Of a DNA stretch of 64,000 nt, positions 20,522-29,124 are shown one piece after another. This DNA is from Rhizobium sp. WYJ-E13. Its GTDB lineage: Bacteria > Pseudomonadota > Alphaproteobacteria > Rhizobiales > Rhizobiaceae. Within the stretch, counting starts at the first letter, position 1, and every line of letters begins with the position of its first letter. The stretch lies in NCBI RefSeq assembly GCF_018987265.1, contig NZ_CP076853.1, positions 4,146,501 to 4,210,500 of the forward strand, read 5' to 3'. Under the pieces are notes generated by a model that was not told the DNA's origin, did not search any database, and saw only the letters and a program-made list of their open reading frames with translations. The position numbers and the translations under genes are program-made.

Positions 20522-20707
20522 ATGATCGGCAGACTTCGAACACTTGTGATGAGCGGAATGCTGATAGGGCTAACCGCCATAGCTTCGGCTTGCACGCCGC
20601 ACCAGGCTGCAAATAGTCCGGATTTTCAATACCAGCCCGGGCATTCCGTGAATCCGGCATGTAGCCACGGCTTCAGGCCGACCAACGCGCTATCCTGCAG
20701 TTATTGA
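20522..20707 (+). CDS. small predicted lipoprotein
   Basis: A 61-residue protein with a perfect GGGAGGTAACC ribosome site immediately before its ATG. The N-terminus is a signal peptide with a lipobox-like end (LTAIASAC, Cys24), then about 37 polar residues containing two more cysteines. It is too short for a known domain. Probably an envelope lipoprotein; function unknown. Confidence 0.65.
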   Translation: MIGRLRTLVMSGMLIGLTAIASACTPHQAANSPDFQYQPGHSVNPACSHGFRPTNALSCSY

Positions 20708-20886
20708 GCGGTCAGATCGCGGCGACACGCTCCACGGCCTCTTTCTTGGCTACCTTCAGGATTTCCTTGTCGAGCTTCATGAGGCGACCTCGCTGGTCAA
20801 CATCCAGCAAAGTGGGATCGCGGTAGGGATGCCTTTGCCTGTAGGATAAAAACAAACAAAAACAGCATTGCCAGACCTGAAAGATA

Positions 20887-21148
20887 GGTGACGTTTTGTA
20901 CCGGAGACATGGGTTACACTTTTCGATTTTGATCGGGAGGTGTTGATGCCGTGGAGAGAGACTTCGGTCATGGATGAGCGTCTTCGATTTGTCGCCCGTT
21001 TGCTGGAGGGCGAAGGGATGAGCGAGGTGTGCCGGGATTTCGGCATCTCGCGCAAGACTGGCTACAAGATCTTCAACCGCTACAAGGAGGACGGGCCGGA
21101 GGCCCTGACGGATCGATCGCGGCGGCCGGTGCGTTATGCCAGACGGTG
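20887..21148 (+). mobile_element. IS481-type insertion sequence remnant
   Basis: The frame from about 20946 (MPWRETSVMDERLRF) through RDFGISRKTGYKIFNRYKEDG is the N-terminal helix-turn-helix of IS481-family transposases, preceded by a terminal-repeat-like segment TGACGTTTTGTACCGGAGAC near 20889. Coding potential ends at 21149 with no DDE catalytic domain, so only the left end survives. Upstream, on the minus strand at 20712-20783, a short lysine-rich reading MKLDKEILKVAKKEAVERV may be the tail of a gene this insertion disrupted. Confidence 0.7.
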
Positions 21149-21236
21149 ACATGACAGGAACTGAATCTGACAATTCATGTAGAGCGGCGAAAACTGCCCT
21201 ACATATCCTGCACCCTATGCACCCAGCGAAGATGAT

Positions 21237-21443
21237 CTACTTCGACAGCCAACTTTCGAAATAGTGGCGAACAGCCGCGCCCGCGCCGAAATGATCGGTC
21301 GTATCCAGCCTCGCAACCGCGCCCCGCACGACATCCGCCATAACGGCCGCAGGCACGATGCCGGACTTGACCAGGCTTTGAAACAGTTCCTCCACCAGGA
21401 TGATCGTCCCGATCGCTTCGTCTTCAGCCTTGAAATTCGTCAT
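21237..21443 (-). CDS. small hypothetical protein
   Basis: A 68-residue protein, MTNFKAEDEAIGTIILVEELFQSL and onward, mainly amphipathic helix. A strong AGGGGAGA ribosome site lies eight bases upstream of the ATG at 21443. No family recognised. It lies between the IS remnant and the Arg-type tRNA. Confidence 0.6.
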   Translation of the reverse strand: MTNFKAEDEAIGTIILVEELFQSLVKSGIVPAAVMADVVRGAVARLDTTDHFGAGAAVRHYFESWLSK

Positions 21444-21671
21444 TGCTGGTCTCCCCTCTGCGTCGTTGGCAATGAAGTGGTTATGCGCTGAAAGCTTGGA
21501 GCAGCTTATCGTGTTCGGATGGTGTTGTGGACCACTGAGGGAGTGAGATACGCCGCTGCCGATAGATAGGCGCCAGGAATCTCTACGCGCGCAGAAGCCA
21601 GTATTCGCAAGCGCGGCCGGGTTGATGCGGTTAACTACAAAAATATTTTTTACTGCAGACGATTCCATCTT

Positions 21672-21701
21672 GCGCCCGCAAATGCTATCATTCGCGGGCG
21701 C
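21672..21701. repeat. GC-rich hairpin next to the Arg-type tRNA
   Basis: Arms GCGCCCGC (21672-21679) and GCGGGCGC (21694-21701), eight perfect pairs with a 14-base AT-rich loop. It lies 12 bases beyond the tRNA 3' end in the direction of tRNA transcription. It lacks a T-run on that strand, so it may be a processing or pause structure rather than a classical terminator. Confidence 0.5.
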
Positions 21702-21712
21702 TAGTAGATGGA

Positions 21713-21789
21713 TGGTGCGCTCGACAGGATTCGAACCTGCGACCGGGAACTTAGCATGGACCTGCTCTATCCAACTGAGCTACGAGCGC
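21713..21789 (-). tRNA. Arg-type tRNA gene with mispaired anticodon stem, nominal anticodon GCU
   Basis: On the minus strand a 77-nt cloverleaf with encoded CCA: acceptor GCGCTCG/CGAGCGC, D arm GCTC...GAGC and T arm GCAGG-TTCGAAT-CCTGT all pair. The body resembles alphaproteobacterial tRNA-Arg. The anticodon arm is GGTCC-ATGCTAA-GTTCC: the two middle pairs fail (T-T and C-T), and the loop reads anticodon GCT, which would be serine, although there is no long variable arm. Either a decaying gene or a damaged recombination target. Confidence 0.7.
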
Positions 21790-21893
21790 TTAGGCTTTCG
21801 GCCAAGCGTCTGGATAGGTGGTGAAGACCTGTTCAGACGCGAAAGCTTCTGCCTAGTATGACTATTATCCTACTTTAGACCTCCTTCCGCAAG

Positions 21894-22349
21894 TCACTGA
21901 TTTGACTCGTCAGTTCTGTATGGGTCCTCGTGCCGCGAAGGCGCGCCGCCGAGGTCGTCAGACGTGACAAACTCGACGCCGTCGATGATGTAACGGCCGT
22001 AGCCGACACGACGCATATGTCCCTTCCTCGTTAAATAACCGATAGCGTTGTAGACTTCTTTCGGGGTGGCATCGAGCCCGGCTTCCCGGACGGCGTCTTT
22101 GACGTCCTCGACCGTAACTTGCTGCTTCCGTTGCACGAATCTTACTACGGTTCCCAGCACGTCACCTGCGCGCTCAATTGGGATGGGCCTGACGTATTCA
22201 GATATTGCCGCCAGGATAGCCTCTCGGCTTTCCTGGGGAACGCTTTCCAAGAGTGCTCTGATTTGGTCCGCGACCTTTTGGGAATCGGATGGTAGCGACT
22301 CTTCTCGTGCGTCTGTGGACTTCGGGGAAAATTTTGTCACCTGTGCCAT
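21894..22349 (-). CDS. hypothetical protein with winged-helix-like C-terminus
   Basis: About 151 residues from the ATG at 22349. The C-terminal half (QQVTVEDVKDAVREAGLDATPKEVYNAIGYLTRKGHMRRVGYGRYII) reads as a winged helix with a recognition helix and beta wing, suggesting DNA binding. The start is uncertain because no strong ribosome site precedes it; the frame is open to 22415. It lies beside the Arg-type tRNA on the same strand. Confidence 0.55.
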   Translation of the reverse strand: MAQVTKFSPKSTDAREESLPSDSQKVADQIRALLESVPQESREAILAAISEYVRPIPIERAGDVLGTVVRFVQRKQQVTVEDVKDAVREAGLDATPKEVYNAIGYLTRKGHMRRVGYGRYIIDGVEFVTSDDLGGAPSRHEDPYRTDESNQ

Positions 22350-22605
22350 AGCGAGAAGTATGCCACAACGCATACTGCGGAGTCGAATCGAATCGGCTCC
22401 GAAACCACCCACCAAAACTGAGCGATTGCCAAGTCATTGGAACACCAATGTGCGCGTGCCGACGACTTCGCCTACCTCGCATCCGACTTCTTCGCGGACA
22501 TCGCTTTACGGCAGAACGGGAAAAGTGACATTCCTGCTGAAGCGGCTCCGTCCGCCGGCTTTCACGCCGACGACCGGCAGGCTGCTCCTGAAATGAATAG
22601 TTACT

Positions 22606-22947
22606 CTATGACCATCCGAGCTTGATGTCCGCTCCTTCAACTGAGATTCTTTTCAGTTCGAAGTCGTCGATCAACGCTGGATGCGCCATGCCACACACAA
22701 TCGAAAGCACGTGCTGGCCGCCAGCTATCCGATCAAACGTCACCTTAGGAATTGTAAGCCTGTGCTGCTCAGTGGGATTTCCCGCTACATCCTGAAGGTA
22801 CCCTATTGTCTCTCCGGCGATCTGCACTTCATGTCGTTGCCATTCTGCAAGTGTCTCAATCGCCGACGTATCAAAGACTAATATAACGTCGCCATTATTG
22901 GACGGAATGCGCGTAGGCCGCACAGGCAAATGCAGTTGCAATCCCAC
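22606..22947 (-). CDS. hypothetical protein, possibly truncated at the N-terminus
   Basis: The frame begins with a GTG at 22947 and gives 113 residues rich in beta-forming segments (GDVILVFDTSAIETL, QHVLSIVCGM). The open frame continues to a stop at 22984-22986 with plausible composition and no start, so the gene may have lost its beginning. No family recognised. The flanking 22948-23204 is AT-rich and without a gene. Confidence 0.45.
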   Translation of the reverse strand: MGLQLHLPVRPTRIPSNNGDVILVFDTSAIETLAEWQRHEVQIAGETIGYLQDVAGNPTEQHRLTIPKVTFDRIAGGQHVLSIVCGMAHPALIDDFELKRISVEGADIKLGWS

Positions 22948-23204
22948 GTAAAGCGCGTCGGGGAAAAAATAGCCGAAGGAGTGTCACCCAACTGAAGTGA
23001 GGTTTCGAAGAACGTCGTCATTCTCAGTTCTCAATAAAATCTGGCCGATGTTGCACGCTCACGCGTATCAAACAACTCAAGTCATACTGGAATAATCTTC
23101 TTTATTAGACAGACCGGTGGTTGTCAAAGGACTCGACTGCCCGCTTAAAATGCTTCATCTTATGTAGGGCAGCTATTTGATGTCACGGGTGGGGGGCGAT
23201 AGAA

Positions 23205-23675
23205 ATGAAACTTCTTTACGGTATGGTATTTGCGTTCCTGGCAATGATGCTTTGCTGCGGAAATGCATTGGCACAGGGGAGTTGTTCTGGCCTTGAAGGC
23301 AACGACCCCGAGATTTCGGGACTATACATCGACAATTTTGCAGGTTGGCATTCGGTCGGTGGTGAAGCTTGGTTTATTGCTGCCGATGGAGGTCAACTGA
23401 TCTTCCATGTATGTAACGTCGATAATTCAAAGAATTTTCTAATTACTCAGAATGATGTCGGAAACGACTTCAACCCCGGGAAATTCAGTCGATTTGAGTG
23501 GTACGAAGATCATGGCAAACTTTTTTATTGCCAACAGGTTTTTGATGCGACCACAGAGACTGACGCGGCTGACTTTGCAAAGACGCCTGCCGCTAATAGT
23601 AGCAATGCCAACGACGAGGGTTGCGGCGCGAAAGGACAATTTGCCTGGAGTCAATTAATATTGGTTCGCCAATAA
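23205..23675 (+). CDS. secreted hypothetical protein
   Basis: A 156-residue protein with a clear signal peptide (MKLLYGMVFAFLAMMLCCGNALA, cleavage after ALA near residue 23). The mature part has five cysteines and beta-rich segments (AWFIAADGGQLIFHVCNV). No family recognised. Codon use is AT-richer than the core genes. Its stop codon sits inside the first unit of a tandem duplication. Confidence 0.65.
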   Translation: MKLLYGMVFAFLAMMLCCGNALAQGSCSGLEGNDPEISGLYIDNFAGWHSVGGEAWFIAADGGQLIFHVCNVDNSKNFLITQNDVGNDFNPGKFSRFEWYEDHGKLFYCQQVFDATTETDAADFAKTPAANSSNANDEGCGAKGQFAWSQLILVRQ

Positions 23676-23702
23676 GAACTCTTGGGTCGCCAATAAGAAC
23701 TC
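23666..23702 (+). repeat. tandem 16-bp direct repeat across a stop codon
   Basis: TCGCCAATAAGAACTC occurs at 23666-23681 and again at 23687-23702, period 21 bases. The first copy includes the last codons and TAA of the secreted-protein gene. It looks like a recent local duplication or a remnant of an insertion footprint, 150 bases outside the left end of the integrated element. Confidence 0.7.
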
Positions 23703-23847
23703 AGAGGATTCAGAATATCGAAGCAAAGAAAACAGTGCTGAAACTGGCCTTTGCCGAGCGCCGGCATATTTGCGGAATTCGGGATTTCGAACCCCAAAAA
23801 CCACCTTACCATTCAAGGTATTAGGAGGGGTTCGGACGGGGTAAAAC

Positions 23848-23865
23848 AAAATGGCGGACAGAGAG
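23848..23865 (+). other. left attachment site (attL) of the integrated element
   Basis: The 18-base sequence AAAATGGCGGACAGAGAG is identical to 46243-46260, the 3' end of tRNA-Ser plus four flanking bases. It precedes the integrase gene by 147 bases. Here the core continues into GTCCGCCA, making an eight-base inverted repeat (23852-23859 with 23865-23872) that the right end does not have. Confidence 0.85.
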
Positions 23866-23953
23866 TCCGCCAAACTGTTACCAAATAATGACAACTACTG
23901 ACATACCTAAGACATAGAAAACAATAACTTATTTCCGGCGCCCATATTTCGCG

Positions 23954-24010
23954 TTACCCTTCAAGCAGTTACTATCGTGGCATGTGGTTAGGGTAAAAGT
24001 TGGGGTAGGC
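23954..24010. promoter_or_regulatory. candidate integrase arm-type sites, left
   Basis: AGGGTAA occurs inverted at 23954-23960 and direct at 23989-23995 (TTAGGGTAAA), with a relative GGGGTAGGC at 24002-24010 just before the integrase start. TAGGGTAGCC pairs lie near the right end at 46172-46193. Paired copies at both ends suggest integrase or accessory-protein binding sites; this is inferred. Confidence 0.45.
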
Positions 24011-24012
24011 GG

Positions 24013-25230
24013 GTGGCGATCTCACTCAATAAATTGACCGCGAAGCAGGTCACCAGCATCAAGGAACCCGGTCGTCACAGCGACGGCGGTAGCCTCTATC
24101 TCGTTGTCGATAAGTCCGGCGCCAAACGGTGGGTCTTCCTGTATCGTCGAAATGATCGCCAGCGTGAAATGGGCCTGGGTGGCATTGACACCGTAACCCT
24201 GGCGAGCGCGCGAGAGCTGGCTGCCGAGGCGCGCCGGAAGCTGCAGGCCGGCATTGATCCGATCGAAGCGAAGAAGGCCGTCATCGACGAAATACCGACC
24301 TTTGGTGATTGCGCAGACGACTTCATAGAAACCATGAAGCCATCCTTCCGGAACGCGAAGCATATTGCGCAATGGGAGATGACATTGCGCGAATATGCGA
24401 AGCCGCTCCGGTCGAAGGTGGTCAACGAGATCACGACATCTGATGTTCTTGAGGCTCTGAAACCGATCTGGTTGACGAAATCGGAAACAGCCTCTCGGGT
24501 GCGTGGCCGCATAGAGCGTGTGCTCGACGCTGCCAAAGCCCAAGGCTATCGGTCGGGCGAGAATCCCGCCCGATGGCGTGGCAATCTTCAGAACTTGTTG
24601 CCGAAGCGGAAGAAGCTCGTCCGCGGCCATCACGTCGCGCTTTCATACAAGAACGTGCCGACTTTCATGGCTGCTTTGCGCGAGCGAATAGCAGTCGCCG
24701 CCAGGGCGCTCGAATACACGATCCTCACCGCCGCCAGATCGGGCGAGACGTATGGAATGAAGTGGCGGGAGATCGATCGCAAGGAAGCTGTGTGGACCGT
24801 GCCGCCGGAGCGCATGAAGGCCTTCCGCGAACACCGGGTGCCGTTGACGCCGCGGGCGCTGGCTATCCTCGACGAAATGGCGCTTTTCGGTACCAATCCC
24901 GACGCCTACGTCTTCCCCGGCCAGCAGAAGAAAAAGAAGGGCCGCCCGCTATCGGGCATGGCAATGGAAATGGTACTGCGGCGGATGAAGGTTGACGTCA
25001 CCGTGCACGGCTTCCGGTCATCTTTCCGCGACTGGTGCGGCGAAGAAACCAGCTTTCCGCGCGAGATCGCGGAAGCCGCTCTTTCCCATGTCGTGGGTGA
25101 CGAGACGGAACAGGCATACCGCCGCGGCGATGCGCTGGCAAAGCGCCGCCGGCTGATGACGGCGTGGGCGAACTATTGCGAGCCAAAGACCGACAACGTC
25201 ATTCCGATGAAGCGGCGCGTGGGGACGTGA
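24013..25230 (+). CDS. int: tyrosine recombinase integrase of the P4-like family
   Basis: Site-specific recombinase that inserts and excises the element at tRNA-Ser. The 405-residue protein starts with GTG. An N-terminal DUF4102-type arm-binding domain (LNKLTAKQV...DGGSLYLVVDKSGAKRWVFLYR) is followed by a core-binding region and a catalytic domain with the arginine in TAARSGETYGMKW, HGFRSSFRDW, the second histidine in AALSH and the tyrosine near AYRRGD. It is the first gene inside attL and reads inward, the usual position for this class. Confidence 0.95.
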   Translation: MAISLNKLTAKQVTSIKEPGRHSDGGSLYLVVDKSGAKRWVFLYRRNDRQREMGLGGIDTVTLASARELAAEARRKLQAGIDPIEAKKAVIDEIPTFGDCADDFIETMKPSFRNAKHIAQWEMTLREYAKPLRSKVVNEITTSDVLEALKPIWLTKSETASRVRGRIERVLDAAKAQGYRSGENPARWRGNLQNLLPKRKKLVRGHHVALSYKNVPTFMAALRERIAVAARALEYTILTAARSGETYGMKWREIDRKEAVWTVPPERMKAFREHRVPLTPRALAILDEMALFGTNPDAYVFPGQQKKKKGRPLSGMAMEMVLRRMKVDVTVHGFRSSFRDWCGEETSFPREIAEAALSHVVGDETEQAYRRGDALAKRRRLMTAWANYCEPKTDNVIPMKRRVGT

Positions 25231-25608
25231 ATGGATCGACAATCGATATTCCTGTTCGGCCTGCTGACGCTTTCCGGTTGCCAGACCGCCGCCGAACACC
25301 AAGCGCAGATAGACGCGATGCTTGACGGCCGGCTGGCGCAATACAATGGCCAGTCGATCAGCCAGTTCATGACGGGCACCGGCATGACGCCGGAAGACGC
25401 GTACCCGGTCAGCGATGGCCGCGTCTTCGTCTTCAGGACAGCGCCGGTCTACATGACGCTGCCGGCGACAAACGTCACGCCGGCAATCACGCGCAGCGCG
25501 CAGTGCCAGCTGCTGGTGCGCACCACGAACGACAGCAAGGCGTCAGGCGCCGATGCATGGATCGTCCGCGGCACGCAGCGCAGCGGGGCCTGCAATAACC
25601 TGCCTTAA
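25231..25608 (+). CDS. predicted lipoprotein next to the integrase
   Basis: A 125-residue protein whose ATG follows the integrase stop directly. A short signal peptide ends in the lipobox LSGC (Cys16). The mature part contains two more cysteines in the C-terminal half (QCQLLV, GACNNLP). Co-transcription with the integrase is likely. Function unknown; lysogenic conversion or exclusion lipoproteins are common in such elements, but nothing here proves that. Confidence 0.65.
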   Translation: MDRQSIFLFGLLTLSGCQTAAEHQAQIDAMLDGRLAQYNGQSISQFMTGTGMTPEDAYPVSDGRVFVFRTAPVYMTLPATNVTPAITRSAQCQLLVRTTNDSKASGADAWIVRGTQRSGACNNLP

Positions 25609-25784
25609 CGATTGGTCAAAAATCGTCCATCGCATCCCACACCCGTAGGGACCACAGCCGGATCAGAATTGCCTTGGAGAACCAATGCTCTTTTCCGGTT
25701 GCGAGCGCGGTAGAATACTCGGATCAATTGACACGTGAGCCGACTCGGTTTCTTGTTTTTGCTAGATAACGACGGATCGAAAAA

Positions 25785-27596
25785 GTGAAATTTTCCGACG
25801 TGCAGCTTTTTGGGTACGCAAGCTTTGAAGAGACCGAAATCATTCGGCTTGGGCAAGGGATTAACTTCTTCGTCGGTCAAAATAATACCGGCAAATCAGC
25901 GTTGCTGCAAAGCTTTAGGCCGAGCCTTCAGCAAAGCCCTCACCGCAATGTCGACAGCTTTCGACCGGAGCATCTCCGCCCATCAATTCAAGATGCGACA
26001 ATCCAGTTCTCGGGCATAGAATTGTGGCGTGCATGGCGAAAGGCCGGATGGGAACTTGCCTGGACTTTAGGTGGCGATCGCGAGCACTATTCTCGCGTCG
26101 TAAGTGATTTCTTCTCGCAAGCGAGTTGGGCTGCGAAAATCCGGCGTGCAGACGGTACCAATGATCTGACCAACAAGCCTCCTCCGCGCGGGGAAGGTCC
26201 GACGGTGGTCAGATTTAGGGCTACAGTGGATGGTCCAGAATTTACGGGGTACGACAACACCAGAGACGTCGAACTTCTTGATGTGATAAACGCGCGATGG
26301 GGTGAGGCTGTCTTCTTCTTTGATGCGCAACGTTCCAATGTTGGTAGGTGTCAGATTAATATGTCGGCAATGCTCCTGCCGAACGCTTCTAACCTTCCTG
26401 CAGTGTTGATGCGAATGCAGGGCGATCGCGGTGATCTCTTCCGGACACTTGTGCAGCACATGCGAGATATTTTCCCTACCGTCCGGAACTTGAGCATTTC
26501 TAGCGAGAGTGGCTCATCCGATCTTGAAATTCTTGTTTGGCCGGTCGTTGAGCAACAATATCGAGAACTGGCTACATCTTTGAATGCAAGCGGCACTGGT
26601 CTTTCTCAGGTTCTTGCGATCCTGACGGTTGCGATGACAATGGAAGATGCCGTCATCGTAATCGACGAAATCAGCAGTTTCCTGCATCCAGCGGCAGCCA
26701 AGGCCCTGGTTAGAATTCTCGAAAGTCACTACGGCGGACATCAGTACATGATCTCGACGCACTCTCCCGAAGTGCTATCAGCTTGTAGGCCGTCGACCAT
26801 CCATTTGGTCACGAAAACGGACTTCACTTCGGCTGTGGTGCCAATAAATGTCGAAAACGTCGGCCAATTGCGCGTTCTCACAAACGAGCTTGGCGTATCC
26901 ATGACGGATGTTTTCGCATCAGACCGGATCATTTGGGTGGAGGGGCCGACCGAGGAACTCGCTTTTCCATATATCTTTGAGGAAACGCGGGACGACAGCT
27001 CGGCCGAGCGGCACCAGCGAACACCACAGTTTACGGCCGTCATCGCGACAGGCGATTTCACCGCGAAACGCACACGCCCTGACTTGATCTTCGCTATCTA
27101 CGATCGCTTGAGCAACGCGGCGTCCGTTCTATCAGGCGCGGCTACCTTTGCCTTCGACGCAGAAGGGCTGAACGAGGGGCAGATGACGGATCTGACGCGA
27201 CGCGCGAAAGACCGGCTGCTCTTTCTGCCGCGACGCATGTTCGAATGCTACCTGCTTCACCCCGCCGCGATTGCTGCGGTTATGAATGCGTCGCTAGATG
27301 ATGCGCCGGTGTCGGTCGAAGCGGTCGAAGCGTTCTTGAGCGCCGAAAGCGGTGCGGCGAAATACAAAGCAGTAAAGGAATGGAAGGGAGACTTGCAGGA
27401 GGAAAAGTGGTTGGCGAAAGTCGACGCTGCGAACATGCTAAGCGATCTGTTCGATAGCCTTTCTGGCGCCCGGCTCACATTCTCAAAGCGCGTCCACTCT
27501 TTCGGGATCTTAAAGGAGATCCTGGCGACAGATCGCGCCCACCTTGATGGCCTCATCCATTTCGTAAAGCAACTCGTTGCTCTGTCTAGGAGCTGA
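25785..27596 (+). CDS. OLD-family ATPase with TOPRIM domain (putative defence nuclease)
   Basis: A 603-residue protein. The N-terminal ABC-like ATPase has Walker A GQNNTGKS (31-38), signature SGTGLSQ (269-275), Walker B VIVIDEI (290-296) and H-loop STHS (324-327). The C-terminal part has the TOPRIM glutamate motif WVEGPTEE (E386) and a weaker acidic motif FDAEG in place of the usual DxD. OLD proteins are ATPase-nucleases that block phage growth. The stop overlaps the next start (ATGA), so it is coupled to the KAP gene. A 176-base AT-richer leader precedes it. Confidence 0.85.
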   Translation: MKFSDVQLFGYASFEETEIIRLGQGINFFVGQNNTGKSALLQSFRPSLQQSPHRNVDSFRPEHLRPSIQDATIQFSGIELWRAWRKAGWELAWTLGGDREHYSRVVSDFFSQASWAAKIRRADGTNDLTNKPPPRGEGPTVVRFRATVDGPEFTGYDNTRDVELLDVINARWGEAVFFFDAQRSNVGRCQINMSAMLLPNASNLPAVLMRMQGDRGDLFRTLVQHMRDIFPTVRNLSISSESGSSDLEILVWPVVEQQYRELATSLNASGTGLSQVLAILTVAMTMEDAVIVIDEISSFLHPAAAKALVRILESHYGGHQYMISTHSPEVLSACRPSTIHLVTKTDFTSAVVPINVENVGQLRVLTNELGVSMTDVFASDRIIWVEGPTEELAFPYIFEETRDDSSAERHQRTPQFTAVIATGDFTAKRTRPDLIFAIYDRLSNAASVLSGAATFAFDAEGLNEGQMTDLTRRAKDRLLFLPRRMFECYLLHPAAIAAVMNASLDDAPVSVEAVEAFLSAESGAAKYKAVKEWKGDLQEEKWLAKVDAANMLSDLFDSLSGARLTFSKRVHSFGILKEILATDRAHLDGLIHFVKQLVALSRS

Positions 27597-28951
27597 TGGA
27601 ATTACCGATGAAGCTCTTTCCCCCTCAAGAAAAACTTTCAATCTATGAACAAGGGTTCGACGGCGCAGATTTATTAGGACGTCGGGAAGCGGGCCAACGT
27701 CTGTCGGAGCTTTTGGAAAAGGTCGAGGACCCTGTCGTTGTCGCAGTCGATGGCCCTTGGGGAAGCGGTAAATCGCATTTCCTGAAGAGGTGGGTGGGCG
27801 CGCATCGGTTAGAGAACGGCGGGACAGCAACAACCATTTACTTCGATGCTTTTGCCAATGACTTTCTTGATGACCCGCTTATCGCATTGACCGGTGCAAT
27901 CGGAGAGCGCCTTCCAGCCGGGAAGGACCAGGACCACTGGAAGACGGCCAAGACGGTGGCCTACAAACTGGCTCGCCCGCTTCTGCGTCTAGGCGCCGCC
28001 GCCGCAACGGCCGGCGCTACCGAGATTGCCGGTCCCGTGCTCGATGCAGTCATTGAAGCCGGAGGGAAAGAGGCGGAGAAAGCTGCGGAGGACTTCTGGC
28101 GTCGAGAGGATGGTCGTAAAGCGGCTATGCTCAAATTTCAGGAATGCCTCGCCCAATTGACTGAAGCGGGCGCGCCACTAATCGTCGTGATTGACGAACT
28201 GGATCGATGCAGGCCAGATTACGCCTTGAGCGTTTTAGAAGTGATAAAACACTTTTTCGCGGTCCCAAGAGTGCACTTTGTGATGGGTGTAAATCTTGAC
28301 GCCTTGGAACACATTGTTCGGGCGAGATATGGCATCGGCGTCAACGCCCATGATTATCTGAAACGCTTTATCTCCCTGTCGATGCAGCTTCCCGATTGGG
28401 TCGGCGGTGCGAACAGCGTCAGAGCTCAAATCAGATATTTCGAGAGCGCGGCTTCGGCCATGGGTGTTGACCAGAAGTTGGCGGGTGAGGTTGCCCGCCA
28501 CCTTAAGCTGGCCGCGGGGCCGGCTGCGATCTCGTTGAGAGACGTAGAAAAGATTTTGACACGCCTAGTTCTGTTACCAAAGGCTAAAGAAATAAGCGGC
28601 TTTTATCACGGCTGGCAAACAGTGATCATTTCGCATGTCCTCTTTCAAGCGGTCAGACCTGAACTGTTTCAGGCTGCGCTGCGCGGATCGCTTTCCTTGG
28701 CGGATATCGACAGCTTCTACGGCATCACCAATGCGATGATAGACAGCAGCGCAAAAGGGAGTGGTGAGTACGATCATGTCGCCTTCATAATTCGCGGCGT
28801 ATGGCAGTTTGCTTTGACGGGCGGTAACGAACCAGCTCAAGACAAAGACAATTTCTCACGGTCATTTGACAGCTTCGGATTGCGGTCGGGGGCTTCAATC
28901 TTACCGCAGGTACAGCGTGACTACTTCGGATTATTCCAGGTGAACGACTAA
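27596..28951 (+). CDS. KAP-family P-loop NTPase
   Basis: A 451-residue KAP (STAND-related) NTPase: Walker A GPWGSGKS (53-60), IYFDAFANDF (81-90) as in the family, a hydrophobic stretch about 126-153 where KAP proteins often insert membrane segments, and Walker B VVIDELDRCRP (197-207). KAP proteins are sporadic and plasmid- or phage-borne, and several are linked with phage defence. Coupling with the OLD gene suggests one system. A second ATG at 27608 is an alternative start. Confidence 0.85.
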   Translation: MELPMKLFPPQEKLSIYEQGFDGADLLGRREAGQRLSELLEKVEDPVVVAVDGPWGSGKSHFLKRWVGAHRLENGGTATTIYFDAFANDFLDDPLIALTGAIGERLPAGKDQDHWKTAKTVAYKLARPLLRLGAAAATAGATEIAGPVLDAVIEAGGKEAEKAAEDFWRREDGRKAAMLKFQECLAQLTEAGAPLIVVIDELDRCRPDYALSVLEVIKHFFAVPRVHFVMGVNLDALEHIVRARYGIGVNAHDYLKRFISLSMQLPDWVGGANSVRAQIRYFESAASAMGVDQKLAGEVARHLKLAAGPAAISLRDVEKILTRLVLLPKAKEISGFYHGWQTVIISHVLFQAVRPELFQAALRGSLSLADIDSFYGITNAMIDSSAKGSGEYDHVAFIIRGVWQFALTGGNEPAQDKDNFSRSFDSFGLRSGASILPQVQRDYFGLFQVND

Positions 28952-29124
28952 GGCGGCGAAGCCTAGCATTGGGAGTCGCAAAGCCCGATCCCCTTTTTTC
29001 CGGCTACAGGGCGTCAACGTGCGGCGCTCGCCAGCACTTTGCTGTTCTCGCCACCCTGGCTCGGTGGCGCCAACGTATCCAGCTTGCGACGTTCGTTGCA
29101 TAAGCGCCTTCGTTCGCCGAAGTT
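28952..29124. other. spacer after the KAP gene
   Basis: About 170 bases without a gene. It may contain degraded upstream ligase sequence, since the LigD-like fragment that follows lacks its own N-terminal domains, but I cannot read a continuous frame into it. Confidence 0.4.

Noticed and set aside
17127..21716. Accessory region as an island bounded by direct repeats of the Arg-type tRNA end
   Set aside because: I searched by eye for a second copy of the tRNA 3' end near 17 kb and found none, and no integrase is present, so no boundaries can be claimed.
22437..22625. A 62-residue plus-strand frame in the spacer between two hypothetical genes
   Set aside because: No ribosome site and no family; a competing frame of equal length exists there, so neither is supportable.
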